In this document: one piece after another, positions 24,501 to 37,102 of the stretch | Layout of the letters: each line of letters opens with the position of its first letter | How positions within the stretch are numbered: position 1 is the stretch's first letter | Assembly (NCBI GenBank): GCA_000750105.3 | Contig: JPHH03000034.1 | Location: forward strand, 186,001 to 250,000 | DNA: 64,000 nt | Source: Tolypocladium sp. Sup5 PDA-1 | Lineage: Eukaryota; Ascomycota; Sordariomycetes; Hypocreales; Ophiocordycipitaceae | Reading direction: 5' to 3' | Notes under the pieces: model-generated | Told to the model about the DNA's origin: nothing | Database searches by the model: none | Seen by the model: only the letters and a program-made list of their open reading frames with translations | Position numbers and translations under genes: made by a program

Positions 24501-27500
24501 CTCAGGCTGCGTGACCAGAACAAGGACAGCATGGACAAGGTTGTGCAGACGGTTCTCTCTCACAGCCGTGTCAACGCCAAGAGCTCGCTTGTGCTCGCGA
24601 TCCTCGACGAGTACCGACCCAACAAGCCCAATGTCGGCAACGTTGGCAAGCTCCTTCGCGAGCCGCTCCGCAGGCTGACGGAGCTCTCGTCGCGCGTCAC
24701 CTCCAAGGTCTCGCTCAAGGCCCGTGAGATTATGATCCAGTGCTCGCTGCCGTCGATGGAGGAGCGCACTGCCCAGATGGAGCACATCCTGCGCTCGTCT
24801 GTGATCGAGTCGCGGTACGGCGAGAGCGGATGGGACCACCGCGAGCCCAGCCTCGAGGTCATCAAGGAGGTCGTCGACTCCAAGTACACCGTCTTCGACG
24901 TCATCCCGCTCTTCTTCGGCCACGACGACCCCTGGGTGGGCCTGGCGGCGCTCGAGGTCTACGTCCGCCGCGCCTACCGTGCCTACATCCTCAAGCAGAT
25001 TGAGTACCACAACGACGAGAGGGACAACCCCCAGTTTGTGTCCTGGGACTTCCAGCTGCGCAAGATTGGCCAGTCCGAGTTTGGCCTCCCGCTGCAGTCT
25101 GCCGTGCCGTCCACCCCCGGCACGCCCAGCGGCTTGGAGCCCAACATGAAGCGCATCTACTCCATCAGCGACATGTCGTACCTCACCAGCAAGTGGGAGG
25201 AGGAGCCGACGCGCAAGGGCATCATCGTCCCCTGCAAGTACATTGACGAGGCCGAGGAGCTGCTCCCAAAGGCGCTGGAGACGCTGGCCTTCCACAACAA
25301 GCAGAAGAAGCAGCACAACGGCACGCATATCCTTGCGGACCTCAACGGCAAGCGCAAGCCGTTCAGCGCGGTCAAGAAGGAGGTCAAGAAGGACGACGAG
25401 CTGTCCGCCGTCATCAACGTGGCGGTGCGTGATGCCGAGAGCGGTGATGACCAGGAGATCATGGCTCGCATCCTGCCCATTGTCCAGCAGTTCAAGAGCG
25501 AGCTGCTCGTCCGCGGCGTGCGACGCCTGACCTTTATCTGCGGCCACAGCGACGGTTCGTACCCCGGGCACTACACCTTCCGTGGGCCCGAGTACGAGGA
25601 GGACGACAGCATCCGTCACAGCGAGCCAGCCCTGGCCTTCCAGCTGGAGCTTGGGCGTTTGACCAAGTTCCATATCAAGCCGGTCTTTACGGAGAACAAA
25701 AACATTCACGTTTACGAGGCCGTCGGCAGGGCCGTCGACACCGACAAGCGTTACTTTACCCGCGCCGTGATCCGGCCTGGCCGCCTCCGCGACGAGATCC
25801 CGACGGCAGAGTACCTCATCTCCGAGGCCGACCGCGTCATCAACGACATCTTTGACGCGCTCGAGATTATCGGCAACAACTCGTCGGATCTGAACCACAT
25901 CTTCATGAACTTCACGCCCGTCTTCCAGCTGGACCCCCAGGAGGTCGAGCACAGCCTCCAGGGCTTCCTGGACCGCTTCGGCGCCCGCGGCTGGAGACTG
26001 CGTGTGGCCCAGGTCGAGATCCGCATCATCTGCACGGAGCCCAAGACCGGCACCCCCTTGCCTCTCCGCGTTGTCATCACCAACACGTCTGGATACGTCG
26101 TCGATGTCGACATGTACGCGGAGCGCAAGTCGGAGAAGGGCGACTGGGTCTTCCACAGCATCGGCGGCACCAAGGAAAAGGGCCCCATGCACCTCATGTC
26201 CGTCGCGACGCCGTACGCCACCAAGAACGCCCTCCAGCCCAAGCGGTACAAGGCCCACCTCATGGGGACCCAGTACGTGTACGACTTCCCCGAACTGTTC
26301 CGCCAGGCGACCCAGAACACCTGGGTCAAGGTGATCAAGAACCAGCCCGCCTTGGCGTCGCAGCAGCCCAAGGTGGGCGAGTGCGTCACCTTTACGGAGC
26401 TCGTGCTGGACGACAAGGACAACCTCGACGAGGTCAACCGCGAGCCCGGCACCAACACGTGCGGCATGGTTGGCTGGATCTTCAAGGCCCGCACCCCCGA
26501 ATACCCCTCGGGCCGCCGCTTCATCGTCGTCGCCAACGACATTACCTACAAAATCGGCTCCTTTGGCCCCAAGGAAGACAACTTCTTCCACAAGTGCACC
26601 GAGCTTGCTCGCAAACTGGGCATCCCGCGCATCTACCTCTCGGCCAACTCTGGCGCCCGCCTGGGCCTGGCCGACGAGTTGATGCCGCACTTCAAGGTCG
26701 CCTGGAACGACCCGGCCAAGCAGGACGGCGGCTTCCGATACCTGTACCTGGATGAGAAGACCAAGGAGAGCTTCAAGGACGACGTCATCACCGAGGAGGT
26801 TTCCGAGGACGGCGAAAAGCGCCACAAGATTGTCACCATTATCGGACGCGAGGACGGTCTTGGTGTCGAGTGTTTGAGGGGCTCTGGTCTCATTGCCGGT
26901 GCGACGAGCCGGGCGTACCACGACATCTTTACGGTGACCCTGGTGACCTGCCGATCCGTCGGTAAGTGGCATTTCTAAATTCCCGTATTAAGCGTAAACT
27001 AACATGGCACAGGTATCGGTGCCTACCTTGTCCGCCTTGGACAGCGTGCCGTGCAGATCGAGGGCCAGCCCATCATCCTCACTGGCGCCCCCGCCCTGAA
27101 CAACCTGCTGGGCCGCGAGGTCTACACGTCCAACCTGCAGCTGGGTGGCACGCAGATCATGTACCGCAACGGTGTTTCGCACATGACTGCCAACGACGAC
27201 TTTGAGGGTGTGTCGAGAATCGTCGAGTGGATGTCGTTTGTGCCCGAGAAGCGCAACGGCCCCGTCCCCGTCAGCCCGAGCGCCGACGGCTGGGACCGCG
27301 ACGTCGTGTACTGCCCGCCGCAGAAGCAGCCCTACGACGTCCGGTGGATGATTTCCGGCAAGCACGACGACGACGGCAGCTTCCAGAGCGGTCTCTTCGA
27401 CAAGGACTCGTTTGTCGAGACGCTCGGCGGCTGGGCGCGAACCGTCGTGGTCGGCCGTGCCCGTCTGGGCGGCATCCCCATGGGTGTCATTGCCGTCGAG

Positions 27501-28553
27501 ACGCGCTCGGTCGAGAACATTACGCCTGCCGATCCTGCCAACCCCGACTCGATGGAGCAGGTCAGCAACGAGGCCGGTGGCGTGTGGTACCCCAACTCGG
27601 CGTTCAAGACGGCGCAGGCCATCAACGACTTCAACAACGGCGAGCAGCTGCCTCTGATGATCCTGGCCAACTGGAGAGGTTTCTCCGGCGGTCAGCGCGA
27701 CATGTTCAACGAGGTTCTCAAGTACGGTTCGTTCATTGTCGACGCCCTGGTCAAGTTTGAGCAGCCCATCTTTGTGTACATTCCGCCTTTCGGCGAGCTG
27801 CGCGGTGGCTCGTGGGTCGTGGTCGACCCTACCATCAACCCCACCGCCATGGAGATGTACGCCGACGTCGAGGCGCGCGGCGGTGTCCTCGAGCCCGATG
27901 GCATCATTGGCATCAAGTACCGCAAGGAGAAGCAGCTCGAGACGATGGCGCGCATGGACCCCACGTACGCCGACTTGAAGAAGCAGCTCGGCAACAAGGC
28001 CCTGAAGCCCGATGAGGCGGCCGCGATCAAGAAGCAGCTGGGCGAGAGGGAGAAGCAGCTGCTGCCCGTCTACGCCCAGATTGCCGTGCAGTTTGCCGAC
28101 CTGCACGACCGCGCGGGCCGCATGAAGGCCAAGGGCACCATCCGGGAGATCCTGGAGTGGAACAACGCGCGCCGTTACTTTTACTGGCGCCTGCGCCGCC
28201 GTCTCAACGAGGAGTACATCCTCAGGCGCATGGCCACGAGCGTGCTGTCGTCGGCCAAGGACCACAGCACGGCCAAGGCCAACGAAGTGCGTGCCAGGAA
28301 CCTGCACCTGCTCGAGAGCTGGTCCAGCATTGTCGGCTGGGAGCAGAACGACAGGGAAGTCGCCGAGTGGTACGAGAAGGAGAGGAAGACGATTGGCGAG
28401 AAGGTGGAGGCCATGAAGGCGGAGAAGCTCGCGGCCGAGCTGTCGGAGGTGGTGCGCGGGCACAAGGAGTCGGGCTTCAAGGGAGTGCGCGACGTGCTGA
28501 GGGTCATGCCCGTGGAGGAGCGAGAGGCGATCCTCAAGTACCTGAAGGAGTAA
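21554..28553 (+). CDS. ACC1: Acetyl-CoA carboxylase, multidomain cytosolic, 2283 aa
   Basis: Exons 21554-21736, 21786-22051, 22100-26961 and 27013-28553. All three introns are 48-51 bases with GT/AG ends, and joining restores VLIANNGIAAVKEIRS, WAGWGHASENP and CRSVGIGAYLVRLGQR. The enzyme makes malonyl-CoA from acetyl-CoA, bicarbonate and ATP, the first committed step of fatty acid synthesis. Order: biotin carboxylase with the ATP-grasp glycine loop (SEGGGGKGIRK, about 260-272) and ELNPRLQVEHPTTE; biotin carrier domain with the MKM motif, Lys about 734; a central region of about 750 residues; and a carboxyltransferase with GxxxRI-YLSANSGARLGLADE and ANWRGFSGGQRDMF. Length matches fungal homologues (about 2230-2300). 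It is essential and normally single-copy. The four-exon structure with introns crowded at the 5' end is usual in Pezizomycotina. Confidence 0.97.
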
Positions 28554-28993
28554 GCAACAAGCGCTCGCTTGTTGTATGTTGGGCTGTTGTTTTCGCCTAC
28601 ACGTATAAATACCTATTAACGCGGGGAGTGTATGATGGCGTCTGGTTGTGCAGTTTGGAATTTATAGAGCATGTCTAATTATGAACACAATCAATGGTCT
28701 TGATTTAGAAGCCGATGCAGTGAAGTGATTCTTTTGGTCTGTCCCTGATGCTGTATGGTCTCCTTGTACCCGTATGCTCCCGATGACCGAGGCAGCCCGG
28801 AGCCCTCGTAGAATTCTATACAGGTGGTGTACACTTTGTACAGCGCGTTTGGCCTGGCTGCGCATCTCTACCCCGTAGTCGTACAGCGACTGCCGCCGGT
28901 TCGTTTCGTCCGGCCTCGCCGAGAGCATATACGTTCATCGACTTTGTATACGCATGCCCTTGCCCCTGTTCGTCCCGTCCCGTCCCGTTTCCC
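28554..28993. other. Convergent 3' intergenic region
   Basis: 440 bases between the stops of acetyl-CoA carboxylase (plus) and the BolA-type gene (minus); it should hold both 3' UTRs. Nothing else recognised. Confidence 0.5.
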
Positions 28994-29449
28994 TCACGGC
29001 TCATCCTCCGGCGACACCACGGTCCGTATCTGCACGCCGTGCCAGCTCTTGACGACGTCGCCGAGCGCGGCGTTGACCATGCGCTGCTGCTTGAGGAGCG
29101 TCTGGCCGCGGAAGAGCGGGCTGGCGATCTGGATGGCGTACATGGAGCCGCAGCCGCCCGAGACGTCCTGCACGAGGACGTGCGTGGGGTCGAGCTTGGA
29201 GGCGAGGAGGGCGGCGATGGAGCGCTCGGCGGGGGTCATGGAGCCTTCTGCTTCCGAGTCCTCTTCTGCGGCTGGGAGCTGGGAGCGGAGGGGGCGGCTG
29301 GAGGAGAAGAGGCGGAGGGCTGGTGGCACCTGGAGGTGTTGTTGTAGTCGGGGCTGACGGCGCGTGGTTGTGGTGAGTTGGAGGGGGCGCATCGCGTTGC
29401 GGAGGATGCGCGGGGCGCGCAGGGCGGTGCGGCAGGAGGGGCAGATCAT
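28994..29449 (-). CDS. BOL3: Mitochondrial BolA-like protein (Bol3/BOLA3 type), 151 aa
   Basis: Single exon. I choose the Met at 29449 because it begins a typical mitochondrial presequence: no acidic residues, many Arg, Ser and Thr (RTALRAPRILRNAMRP) for about 60 residues. The mature part is a BolA fold: GGCGSMYAIQI, then SPLFRGQTLLKQQRMVNAAL and SWHGVQIRT. The Cys of GGCG and the His of WHG correspond to the cluster-binding ligands of BOLA3. The mid-domain His of many BolA proteins is Gln here (QQRMVN), a tolerated change in this subfamily. BOLA3-type proteins act late in mitochondrial iron-sulphur transfer to 4Fe-4S clients such as lipoyl synthase. The link with its convergent neighbour is probably accidental. 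Confidence 0.88.
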   Translation of the reverse strand: MICPSCRTALRAPRILRNAMRPLQLTTTTRRQPRLQQHLQVPPALRLFSSSRPLRSQLPAAEEDSEAEGSMTPAERSIAALLASKLDPTHVLVQDVSGGCGSMYAIQIASPLFRGQTLLKQQRMVNAALGDVVKSWHGVQIRTVVSPEDEP

Positions 29450-32400
29450 GGCGGAGGGAGGCGGCGCGGCGCGGTCGGTCAATTGAGTGGTGAAGCTGGG
29501 ATGGGCCGCCGGTGATGCAACGGCTGGTGTTGACGAGAGAGGTGCCGAGAATTATTCAGCAGGAAATGACATCGTGAACTCGGGCCGGGGATTTGCCGGC
29601 GCGACGGCGCAAGACGCTCGCACTATCGCACGAACTCATCGATATGTGTGGAATATTTAGAGATTTGTGTTGAATAGAGTTGGGATTTGGGATTTGTTGT
29701 TATACGGGGTGATAGAGGCCGAGGCGGTTTGAGTGTATGGGCGGGTTAACGGCTGGGAAGTCGGAGTGAAGGGTTGCGCTTGAACAAAGGCCCTGTAAGC
29801 GGAGGACATTGCCATTGTCTACCTAGCCATTTTCAGTCACAGCATGATGGAAAGTAGAGCACTGAGGATACCATGGACAAATAACCCGGCTACTCGGGCT
29901 CGAAGAAGTGTAAAGGAGCACAAGAGGCGCAACTTGACGTATGGCAATGTTGTTGTGTACTCCGCTGTTTCTGTATGTTGGTCCCGGAGAATGTCGAGAG
30001 ACAAGCATGGCTTTTCGGTTGGCGAAATTGCATGGTTCCACATAAACCTGAAGAGTTATGAAGGGCAAAGGCATTCGTTGCTTCAAACAAGAGTCCACGA
30101 GCATTCGTGAAACCCGACCCGTCCGTACCACGTTACGCAGCGCGAAGCTGTCCCACGTGCGAAGCAGGAGTCTCAGCCAACTCCCACGTTTGTTGCACAC
30201 CAGACACCCTCCGCAATCTAGCAGCCGATTCGAGCAAAACGCCATACGCGCGCCACGCTGTGAGGGGGACAAAGGTGCCTGGCGGCGGCGCTCGCTCGCT
30301 TCCTCGGACCGACGCCCTAGGATCTGCGGATACTGGCGGCTGAGCTGCCGAGCCGAGAGGCAATATTGGGGGCGACCTTGGCATCGGAGCGTCCAGCTCA
30401 CGCAGGTCCAGGCACGGGGCGGTCTGGTGCTATTGGCGTGCAGTGATGAGCTTCCTCTTCTTGACTCCCGCTATCGAGGAGTGCGTGCTTGCCAACAGCC
30501 CGCGATGCCTGCGTGCATAGCGCATAGAGATGCGGGGAAGACGTTCCCGCTGCGGAGGCGGCGAGGGGAAAACATGTTTGTCCAAGGGATCATGGGGGAC
30601 CGGTGCGGTTCGCTGCCCGTGCCTGTTGATCACCCGCGGATGCAACGCCAGCACGTTTGGACGGGGTCGTTGTGCAACTCCTCGGGGAAAAGGTAATGAT
30701 GGGCAGATCCGGAAGCTAGCGGGTTGTCAATGGCTTCGGGGCGTCGAATTGGATGCAATTGGCAAGATGCGAGTTGTCGGCTGTCAATGCCTCGTACATG
30801 ACGCTCGTCGGAGCATGGCCCGCTCTGCCGAGCATAAGCATAAGCATAATAACACGCACAGCTCACGGATGCGGCCCTTGCCTGCCGAGTGTCGTCCTTA
30901 TCGCTCGCCAAATGTCCCGGTCCCGTACGGGAAGGAGACGAGGCCCTCCTCAGCCCCAGGCGAGTGGCGAGTGATGGACAAGGGAAAAAAGGTCCCGACG
31001 TTGGAGGCGCCAAGGGGAACAGAGGGCATGTGAGATGCCAAATCCGGGGTAGCAAAGGGCCCAGCCACAGGCTTACTGCAGGACGCGGTTCATCTCACCC
31101 ACAATTGGGTTGGGAGCCAGGGCCCGGATGGGGACCCCTGGCTAGAAGACGAGAGAAGCGCGAGATCGGTTGGTGCAGGGGGGGCTAAACCCGCTGGCGG
31201 CGCTACAGAAGTGCCATTGTCAGTTCTCGAGTCTCCAGTTGCCATGGAAGGGAGAAACTCAGCATTGCTATCGTGTGGGTTGTGGACGTGTGCGCGGTGT
31301 CTCGAATCGGACAAGTCGAAGACTATGGATCTTGCGTGCCGAGGCTATTGTTGCTCACCCATGACGCAGCGGGGGCAGAGTTAATTACGGTGTGCGAAGT
31401 CGGAGGAGCTGGGCTTCGTTGCATAGGTAGAATTCGATCAGCAGAATGCATCTTGTCCGGCTGCATGCGAGCTGAGCTGGGGCACAGACGAGGGGACAGA
31501 GTCGGGGCCGAGAACCAAAGAGGGGAACGCCGGTAGACTCCGGTATCCGTACTCGTAAAAGTTGATTGACGAGCGGCTGCTCGCAGCAATAGTACAGGAG
31601 ACATGCAGTGCACACCTACCTATTGCATCTCAGTGGCCCGTCCGTCGTCCGGCCCCTGGGCCATCGCGGGCGCGCGCGTGACGGGCTGGCGAACTGCCGC
31701 CGCGGCAGGGCCCCGTTCGGCCGGGTACAGCGTGAGGCACCTTACTAAACGAGGCAAGGAGCCGCGCCGTTTATCTGGCTGAATGACGATGGCGACCGGG
31801 ATCTGGTGCCAAGGGACAGGGGGGGGGGACCTGGGTGCGCCGGGGGATCGCAGGTGAGAGCGATGAACACACCTCGTCTGTTTCGAGGGCGGCGGCCATG
31901 GCCATTAAGGTTCTCGTTGCGTGCTGATATGGTAAGAGAAGAGGAGGAAGAGAAGAGGCCGTGCCGCCGCCGCCGAGGGCCAGTGCCAAAGACCTGAAGC
32001 AGTGGGAACTGGAGCGAGATCTCGCGATAGGGCCGGGAGCCGGAAAGCCAATCGCCAAGGCGCCCGAGCCCGCCCCGGCGGACAGGGATGCGATTGCACG
32101 AGACGGGTGCAGGGCCAACACCGATGGTGTTATACAGAAGGACATTGTGTTGTGTGCAGCCGCGGAGCCGAGTGTGGAAGCTCACGAGCTCGAGATCAGG
32201 CAAGTACGAAGTAGTGAAGTTGTGAAACAGAAAGTGCATACGAGGTAATAGGCCATGTCACTGAGAAATTAGGATGTGGCGATCGACTCTGCGCATTTGC
32301 TGCTGAGCGCCTCAGAGTGACAGCCCGACGCATCGCGTCCAGCCACACGGAAAGGCACGTATTAACGCAAGACAGGAACGCCTCGTCCGCACCAATCGAC

Positions 32401-33521
32401 GCCGCCGACTGCAGCCTTTGTTGTTCCTCGGCGCGAGAGGCTGAGCTGGAGCCCAACTCTGAGTGTTCAGACTCGGGCCCGTCGCCGATCCAGTGCGCCT
32501 CCGAACCCACTCGGGGCTTTCACGCCGTGCCCTCTCTACGGAGTATGTATGAGTACTTGTTCTTGCTCGTAGTTTCTTGATTAATCATGGTTGCTGGCAA
32601 TAGACTATGCAACTGCAGCGAACGCAGCGAACCATTGTCCTTGGCCGGCCGCTTGCTGAAGAGCAATCCACTTGTTCCCCATAGGGCCCGTCCCCAACAA
32701 CAACAAGGCTGTGGATCTTGATCACTCGGAGCTCCCGCTTTTCTCCAACTTTCCTCACCTCTCAGGCTTTTAACCCCCCTTGCACCCCCTATGCAGCTAG
32801 GCCTGATCTGTGGCGGGACCCTCCCGGGCCCCCTGGAGGGCCCTGGCGCTTGCCCGATGCGGTAGGTGAGCGACGTCGATATAGCGTGCGAGAGCTCGAG
32901 CTGCCCGTGGTTCCTGGCCGAGGAGGGAAGGAGGGAAGCTGGCAAGGCAGGGACCGCAGTCGAACGATGGCGGCAGACGGACAGACGGGCAGTACGAGTA
33001 CGAGTACATGCGAGTATTGGTCCCGCCTGACGAGCTCTGCGCAGTTACCCACGGAGTAGGCCCTCCGTTTGCTTGGCTGCTCTCTCTGCCGTGCCCTCTC
33101 CGGCCTCAGCTCCCCCGTCTGAGAGGTGCCTGTCACTCCGTCTGTATGTCTCTCCACCCCTGTGCTCTCCTCGTGCTCTCCCGTCACGCCGGGGACCTGC
33201 CCGGACAGCACAAGTGCGCGGAATATTACACTGCCACGATGATGCTGCTCTTCGGTTCGCGGACGGTGGGGAGGGACCCTGGACCTGGCCGCTCCGGGAG
33301 CCGCGTCGCTGCGATGCGACGCTCTGGCGGGCGAGAGGTGCGTCCGTTGGCGTTGGCGCGGGCGCGGGCGCAGGCGCGGTCCCTGCTGGCTGGCCGCCGA
33401 CCGGGGGGTCTATGCATACGTGGATGCTTGTCTCTGTGCTCTTGCTTCTGGGTCTGGGAAAGCCGAGGACGGTGAGGACGGAGGACATGGAGCGGCCAGC
33501 TGAGGAGGGCATGGGCGGCGG
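29450..33521. other. Gene-poor region of about 4 kb
   Basis: Between the BolA-type gene and the subtilisin-like gene no frame looks like a real protein: candidates are below 215 codons, overlap one another, and have composition matching read-through of GC-rich noncoding DNA. No tRNA box pair, rRNA segment or tandem array was seen. Short GTACGAGTAC-type reiterations occur near 32990-33010. A long promoter, a noncoding RNA or a decayed gene cannot be excluded. Confidence 0.4.
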
Positions 33522-33527
33522 TATATA
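33522..33527 (+). promoter_or_regulatory. TATA-like box of the subtilisin-like protease
   Basis: TATATA 178 bases before the ATG at 33705. A pyrimidine-rich leader (CTCCCTCCTCTCTCTCGG) follows. Suggestive of a strong regulated promoter. Confidence 0.45.
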
Positions 33528-33704
33528 GAACGGCAGGCAGCCCGGCCTCGGGTCCAGGAGCTCCCTCCTCTCTCTCGGTTCGTCCTGGGATCCCCATCAC
33601 CCAGTCCTTCACTCCGCGCTTCTCGTCCCTTCCGTTCGTTTTCGAGTCGAGAGCCGAGGGAAGCAAGCAGAAGACGCTGGGCAGCAGTCCAACCGCTCGC
33701 CGCC

Positions 33705-36486
33705 ATGGTGCGCTCATCACTCCTCGTGTCGCTGGCCGCGGCCGCCTCGACTGCGCTTGCGGCCGAGGCTTCCCACAACGTCGTCCAGGGCGCCTTCATC
33801 TTCGAGCTCGAGGACGGCCATGTAAGTCTTCTGTTGACCCGATCCGAGTAGCTACGCCCCCCTGAGAGTAGTTCGCGCTGACCCGGCCAGGACGCCAACG
33901 CCCTCTACGACGCCGTGCAAAAGGAGGGCACGACGCGCATGAAGCTCGACTTTGAGCTCTTCAAGGGCGTCTCGGTGCAGCTCGACGACGTGGAAAAGGC
34001 CGACGAGAAGGCGGCCAAGATCGCCACCCTGCCCGAGGTCAAGAACGTGTGGCCGCTGCAGCTGTACGACATGCCCAACCCGCGCGTCGAGTGGATCGGC
34101 ACCAACCCCAAGGAGCACTTTGGCGACGTGCAGAGGCGCGCGCCGGCCAACGAGACCGAGGACACGTTCTCGCCGCACGTCATGACGCAGGTGGACCAGC
34201 TGCGGGCCAAGGGCTTCACGGGCAAGGGCATCAAGATTGCCGTCATCGACACGGGTGTAAGTGGCCGTCGTGGACTTGCGCGAGACAGCATCACGACTCC
34301 GGGAGGCATCGACTGACGTACCCTGTCCACAGATCGACTACAAGCACCCGGCCCTCGGCGGCTGCTTCGGCAAGGGCTGCCTCGTCGCCTTCGGCACCGA
34401 CCTCGTCGGCGACGCCTACAACGGCGCCAACACGCCTCACCCCGACGACGACCCCATGGACTGCGCCGGCCACGGCTCCCACGTCGCCGGCATCGTCGCC
34501 GCCCAGCCCAACAAGTTCGGCTTCACCGGCGCGGCCCCCGACGCCGTGCTCGGCGCCTACCGCGTCTTCGGCTGCAAGGGCCAGGTCGCCAACGACGTGC
34601 TCATCGCCGCCTACAACAAGGCCTACCAGGACGGCGCCAACATCATCACCGCGTCCATCGGCGGCCCCAGCGGCTGGTCCGAGGACCCCTGGGCCGTGGC
34701 CGTCTCGCGCATCGTCGACAAGGGCGTCCCCTGCACCGTCTCGGCCGGCAACGAGGGCGACAAGGGCCTCTTCTACGCCAGCGGCGCGGCCGACGGCAAG
34801 GGGGTCACCTCGGTGGCCTCGTTCGACAACACCCTCACGCCCACGCTGCTGTACAACGCCAAGTACGCCATCGACGCCGGCGACGACGTCAAGTTCGGCT
34901 ACGTGCCCGCCGAGCCCGAGGCCTGGGACGGCGTGACGCTCGACGTCTACGCCACGAGCCAGGACGCCACCGTCAAGGACGACGGCTGCAGCGCGCTCCC
35001 GGACAGCACGCCCGACCTGAGCAAGAAGATTGTCCTCATCCGCCGCGGCTCGTGCACGTTCGTCCAGAAGGCCACCAACGCCGCCGCCAAGGGGGCCAAG
35101 TACGTCATGGTCTACAACAATGCCGCCGGCGCGCTGTCCATCGACCTGTCCACCGTCCCGGGCGTGCTGGCCGGCGGTATGGTGACGTCGGACGTGGGCG
35201 AGACCTGGGTCAAGGCCCTCAAGGCGGGCTCGAAGGTGACGCTGAAGATGGTCAGCCGCGAGAAGACGGACAGCCAGCTCATTGCCCTGCCCAACAACGC
35301 CACCGGCGGCGGCCTCAGCACTTACACCACCTGGGGCCCGACCTGGGAGATGGACCTGAAGCCCCAGATCGGCGCTCCCGGCGGCAACATCCTGTCCACC
35401 TACCCCCTGGCCCTCGGCGGCTACGCCGTGCTGTCGGGGACCTCGATGGCCTGCCCCATCACGGCCGGCATCGTGGCCCTCATCGCCGAGGTCCGCGGCA
35501 CGTTCGATCCCGCCACCATCGAGAACCTCATGTCGTCCAACTCGAACCCGCAGCGCTTCAACGACGGCGTCAAGTTCTACGACTTCCTCGCCCCGGCCGC
35601 CCAGCAGGGCGGCGGCCTCGTCCAGGCCCACGACGCCGCCTACGCCACGACGCTGCTCGAGCCCTCGGGCCTGTCCTTCAACGACACGGACCACTTCGTC
35701 AAGTCGCTCAAGTTCAAGCTCAGCAACAAGGGCAAGCAGGAGATCACGTACAAGCTCTCCCACGTGCCCGCCGTCACCATGTACACGCTGGCCGCCGGCT
35801 CCATCTACCCGGCCCCTTTCCCCAACGACCCCGTCGAGGGCGCCGCGACGCTGAAGCTCAGCGAGGACTCGGTCAAGATCGCCCCCGGCGGCTCGGCCAC
35901 CATCGAAGTGGCCGCCACGGCGCCCACGGGCCTCGACGCCAAGCGCCTGGCCCTGTGGTCGGGCTGGGTCGCGGTCAACGGCACCGACGGCACCTCGCTG
36001 TCCATCCCCTACCAAGGCCTCACGGGCTCGCTCCACGACTCGCAGGTCCTCGGCGCCAAGGACACCTGGATCGCCCTCTCGACGGACAAGAACCTCAAGC
36101 CCGTCGCCGCCAACCAGACGTTCACGATCCCCGCGCCCGGCAAGGCCGACGGCAGCACCACCCTGCCCGCGCTCGTCGTCTCCCTGGCCCTCGGCTCGCC
36201 GCTCTTCCGCGCCGACATCGTGCCCCTGACGACGTGCCCGCCCAAGAACCTGACGACGGAGTTCTGGGGCGTCAAGACGATTGGCCAGCCGTACGGCTTC
36301 CCGACCAAGTACGCCACGCGCGGCCCCGGCCCCTACCCCTGGGACGGCCGCCTCGACTCGGGCAACTACGCGCCCCCGGGCAAGTACAAGTTTGTCGTCC
36401 GCGCGCTGAGGATCTTTGGCGACGCCAAGAACAAGGCCGAGTACGACGTGAGCGAGTCGCCGGCGTTTAAGATCAAGTACCAGTAG
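33705..36486 (+). CDS. Secreted subtilisin-like serine protease with PA domain (Pr1C-like), 878 aa
   Basis: Exons 33705-33821, 33891-34256 and 34333-36486, with GTAAGT donors and CAG acceptors. The signal peptide (residues 1-20, ending ALAA) is followed by an I9-type propeptide to about residue 120. The S8 catalytic triad is complete: Asp159 (VIDTG), His208 (GHGSHVAG) and Ser532 (GTSMACP), with the oxyanion region in between. A PA domain (around KIVLIRRGSCTF) is inserted between His and Ser. A C-terminal Fn3-like domain carries several N-glycosylation sites. This is the large, PA-containing subtilase type that includes Metarhizium Pr1C and minor extracellular proteases; it degrades extracellular protein. 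The assignment to Pr1C rather than another large subtilase is from memory of the layout. Expression is probably nutrient- or host-induced (inference). Confidence 0.9.
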
Positions 36487-37102
36487 GCATGCATGCCTGG
36501 ACGGAGGACAAAGGAGTGAGTTGAGGGATGGTGGCAGTGAGGATGATGAACGAACATGAAAGCTCCGTTTGTGTAGATAGTTTGGCCGGAGAGCCGATTT
36601 GACTATAATGCCAGAACATTTGTGCAAGTATATTTCCCGTCGTGGCGAACTCGAGCAGTGTTGGGTGTACGTTTAAGTTGAACGTGGCGTCAAGTCACTC
36701 TGACGCAATGTCAATTGCCCAGCCCTACCAGACGACATCTCGGCGATCTGCAGATATCAAGCCACGGGATGCCTGTGCTTTTACCAAATCCAAACTGGAA
36801 TCTAGGGGAAAGGTTCAATAACTAAACAGGAACAAATTGAGGCACGTATTGTACTTTTGCCAAATTCGGGCGGTATTGATGTAAAGATGGTGAGTGGCAT
36901 CCATCCGCGATTGGACGTCATCACGAGAGATGCTGCGGGGTAGGTTGAAGCAACCGCACGGAATGTGGCATTGAGAGATGGTATACGCCATGGTTTTTCT
37001 ATTTAAGCACTTATTAGGCGATGCCCATTTCAGCTGGTGGTCCGCTCACCTACGTCTTGCACGCTCCCTTCACTTCCACGAGACACTCCGGTGTAAGCCG
37101 CC
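36487..37102. other. Intergenic, with promoter of the next small gene
   Basis: About 0.6 kb. A CTATTTAAGC box near 36999-37008 lies about 100 bases before the ATG at 37103 and may be its TATA element. Nothing else recognised. Confidence 0.4.

Noticed and set aside
24435..26972. 845-codon open frame antisense to acetyl-CoA carboxylase (and 714 codons at 22260-24404)
   Set aside because: Mirror frames of a very GC-rich coding sequence: stops are rare opposite codons ending in G or C. The sense frame is a certain carboxylase, and the antisense product is Leu/Val/Gly/Arg-rich with no motif.
34291..36627. 778-codon antisense frame over the subtilisin-like protease, and a 472-codon frame in another plus-strand frame
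   Set aside because: Same GC-bias artefact. The sense frame has the full catalytic triad and signal peptide.
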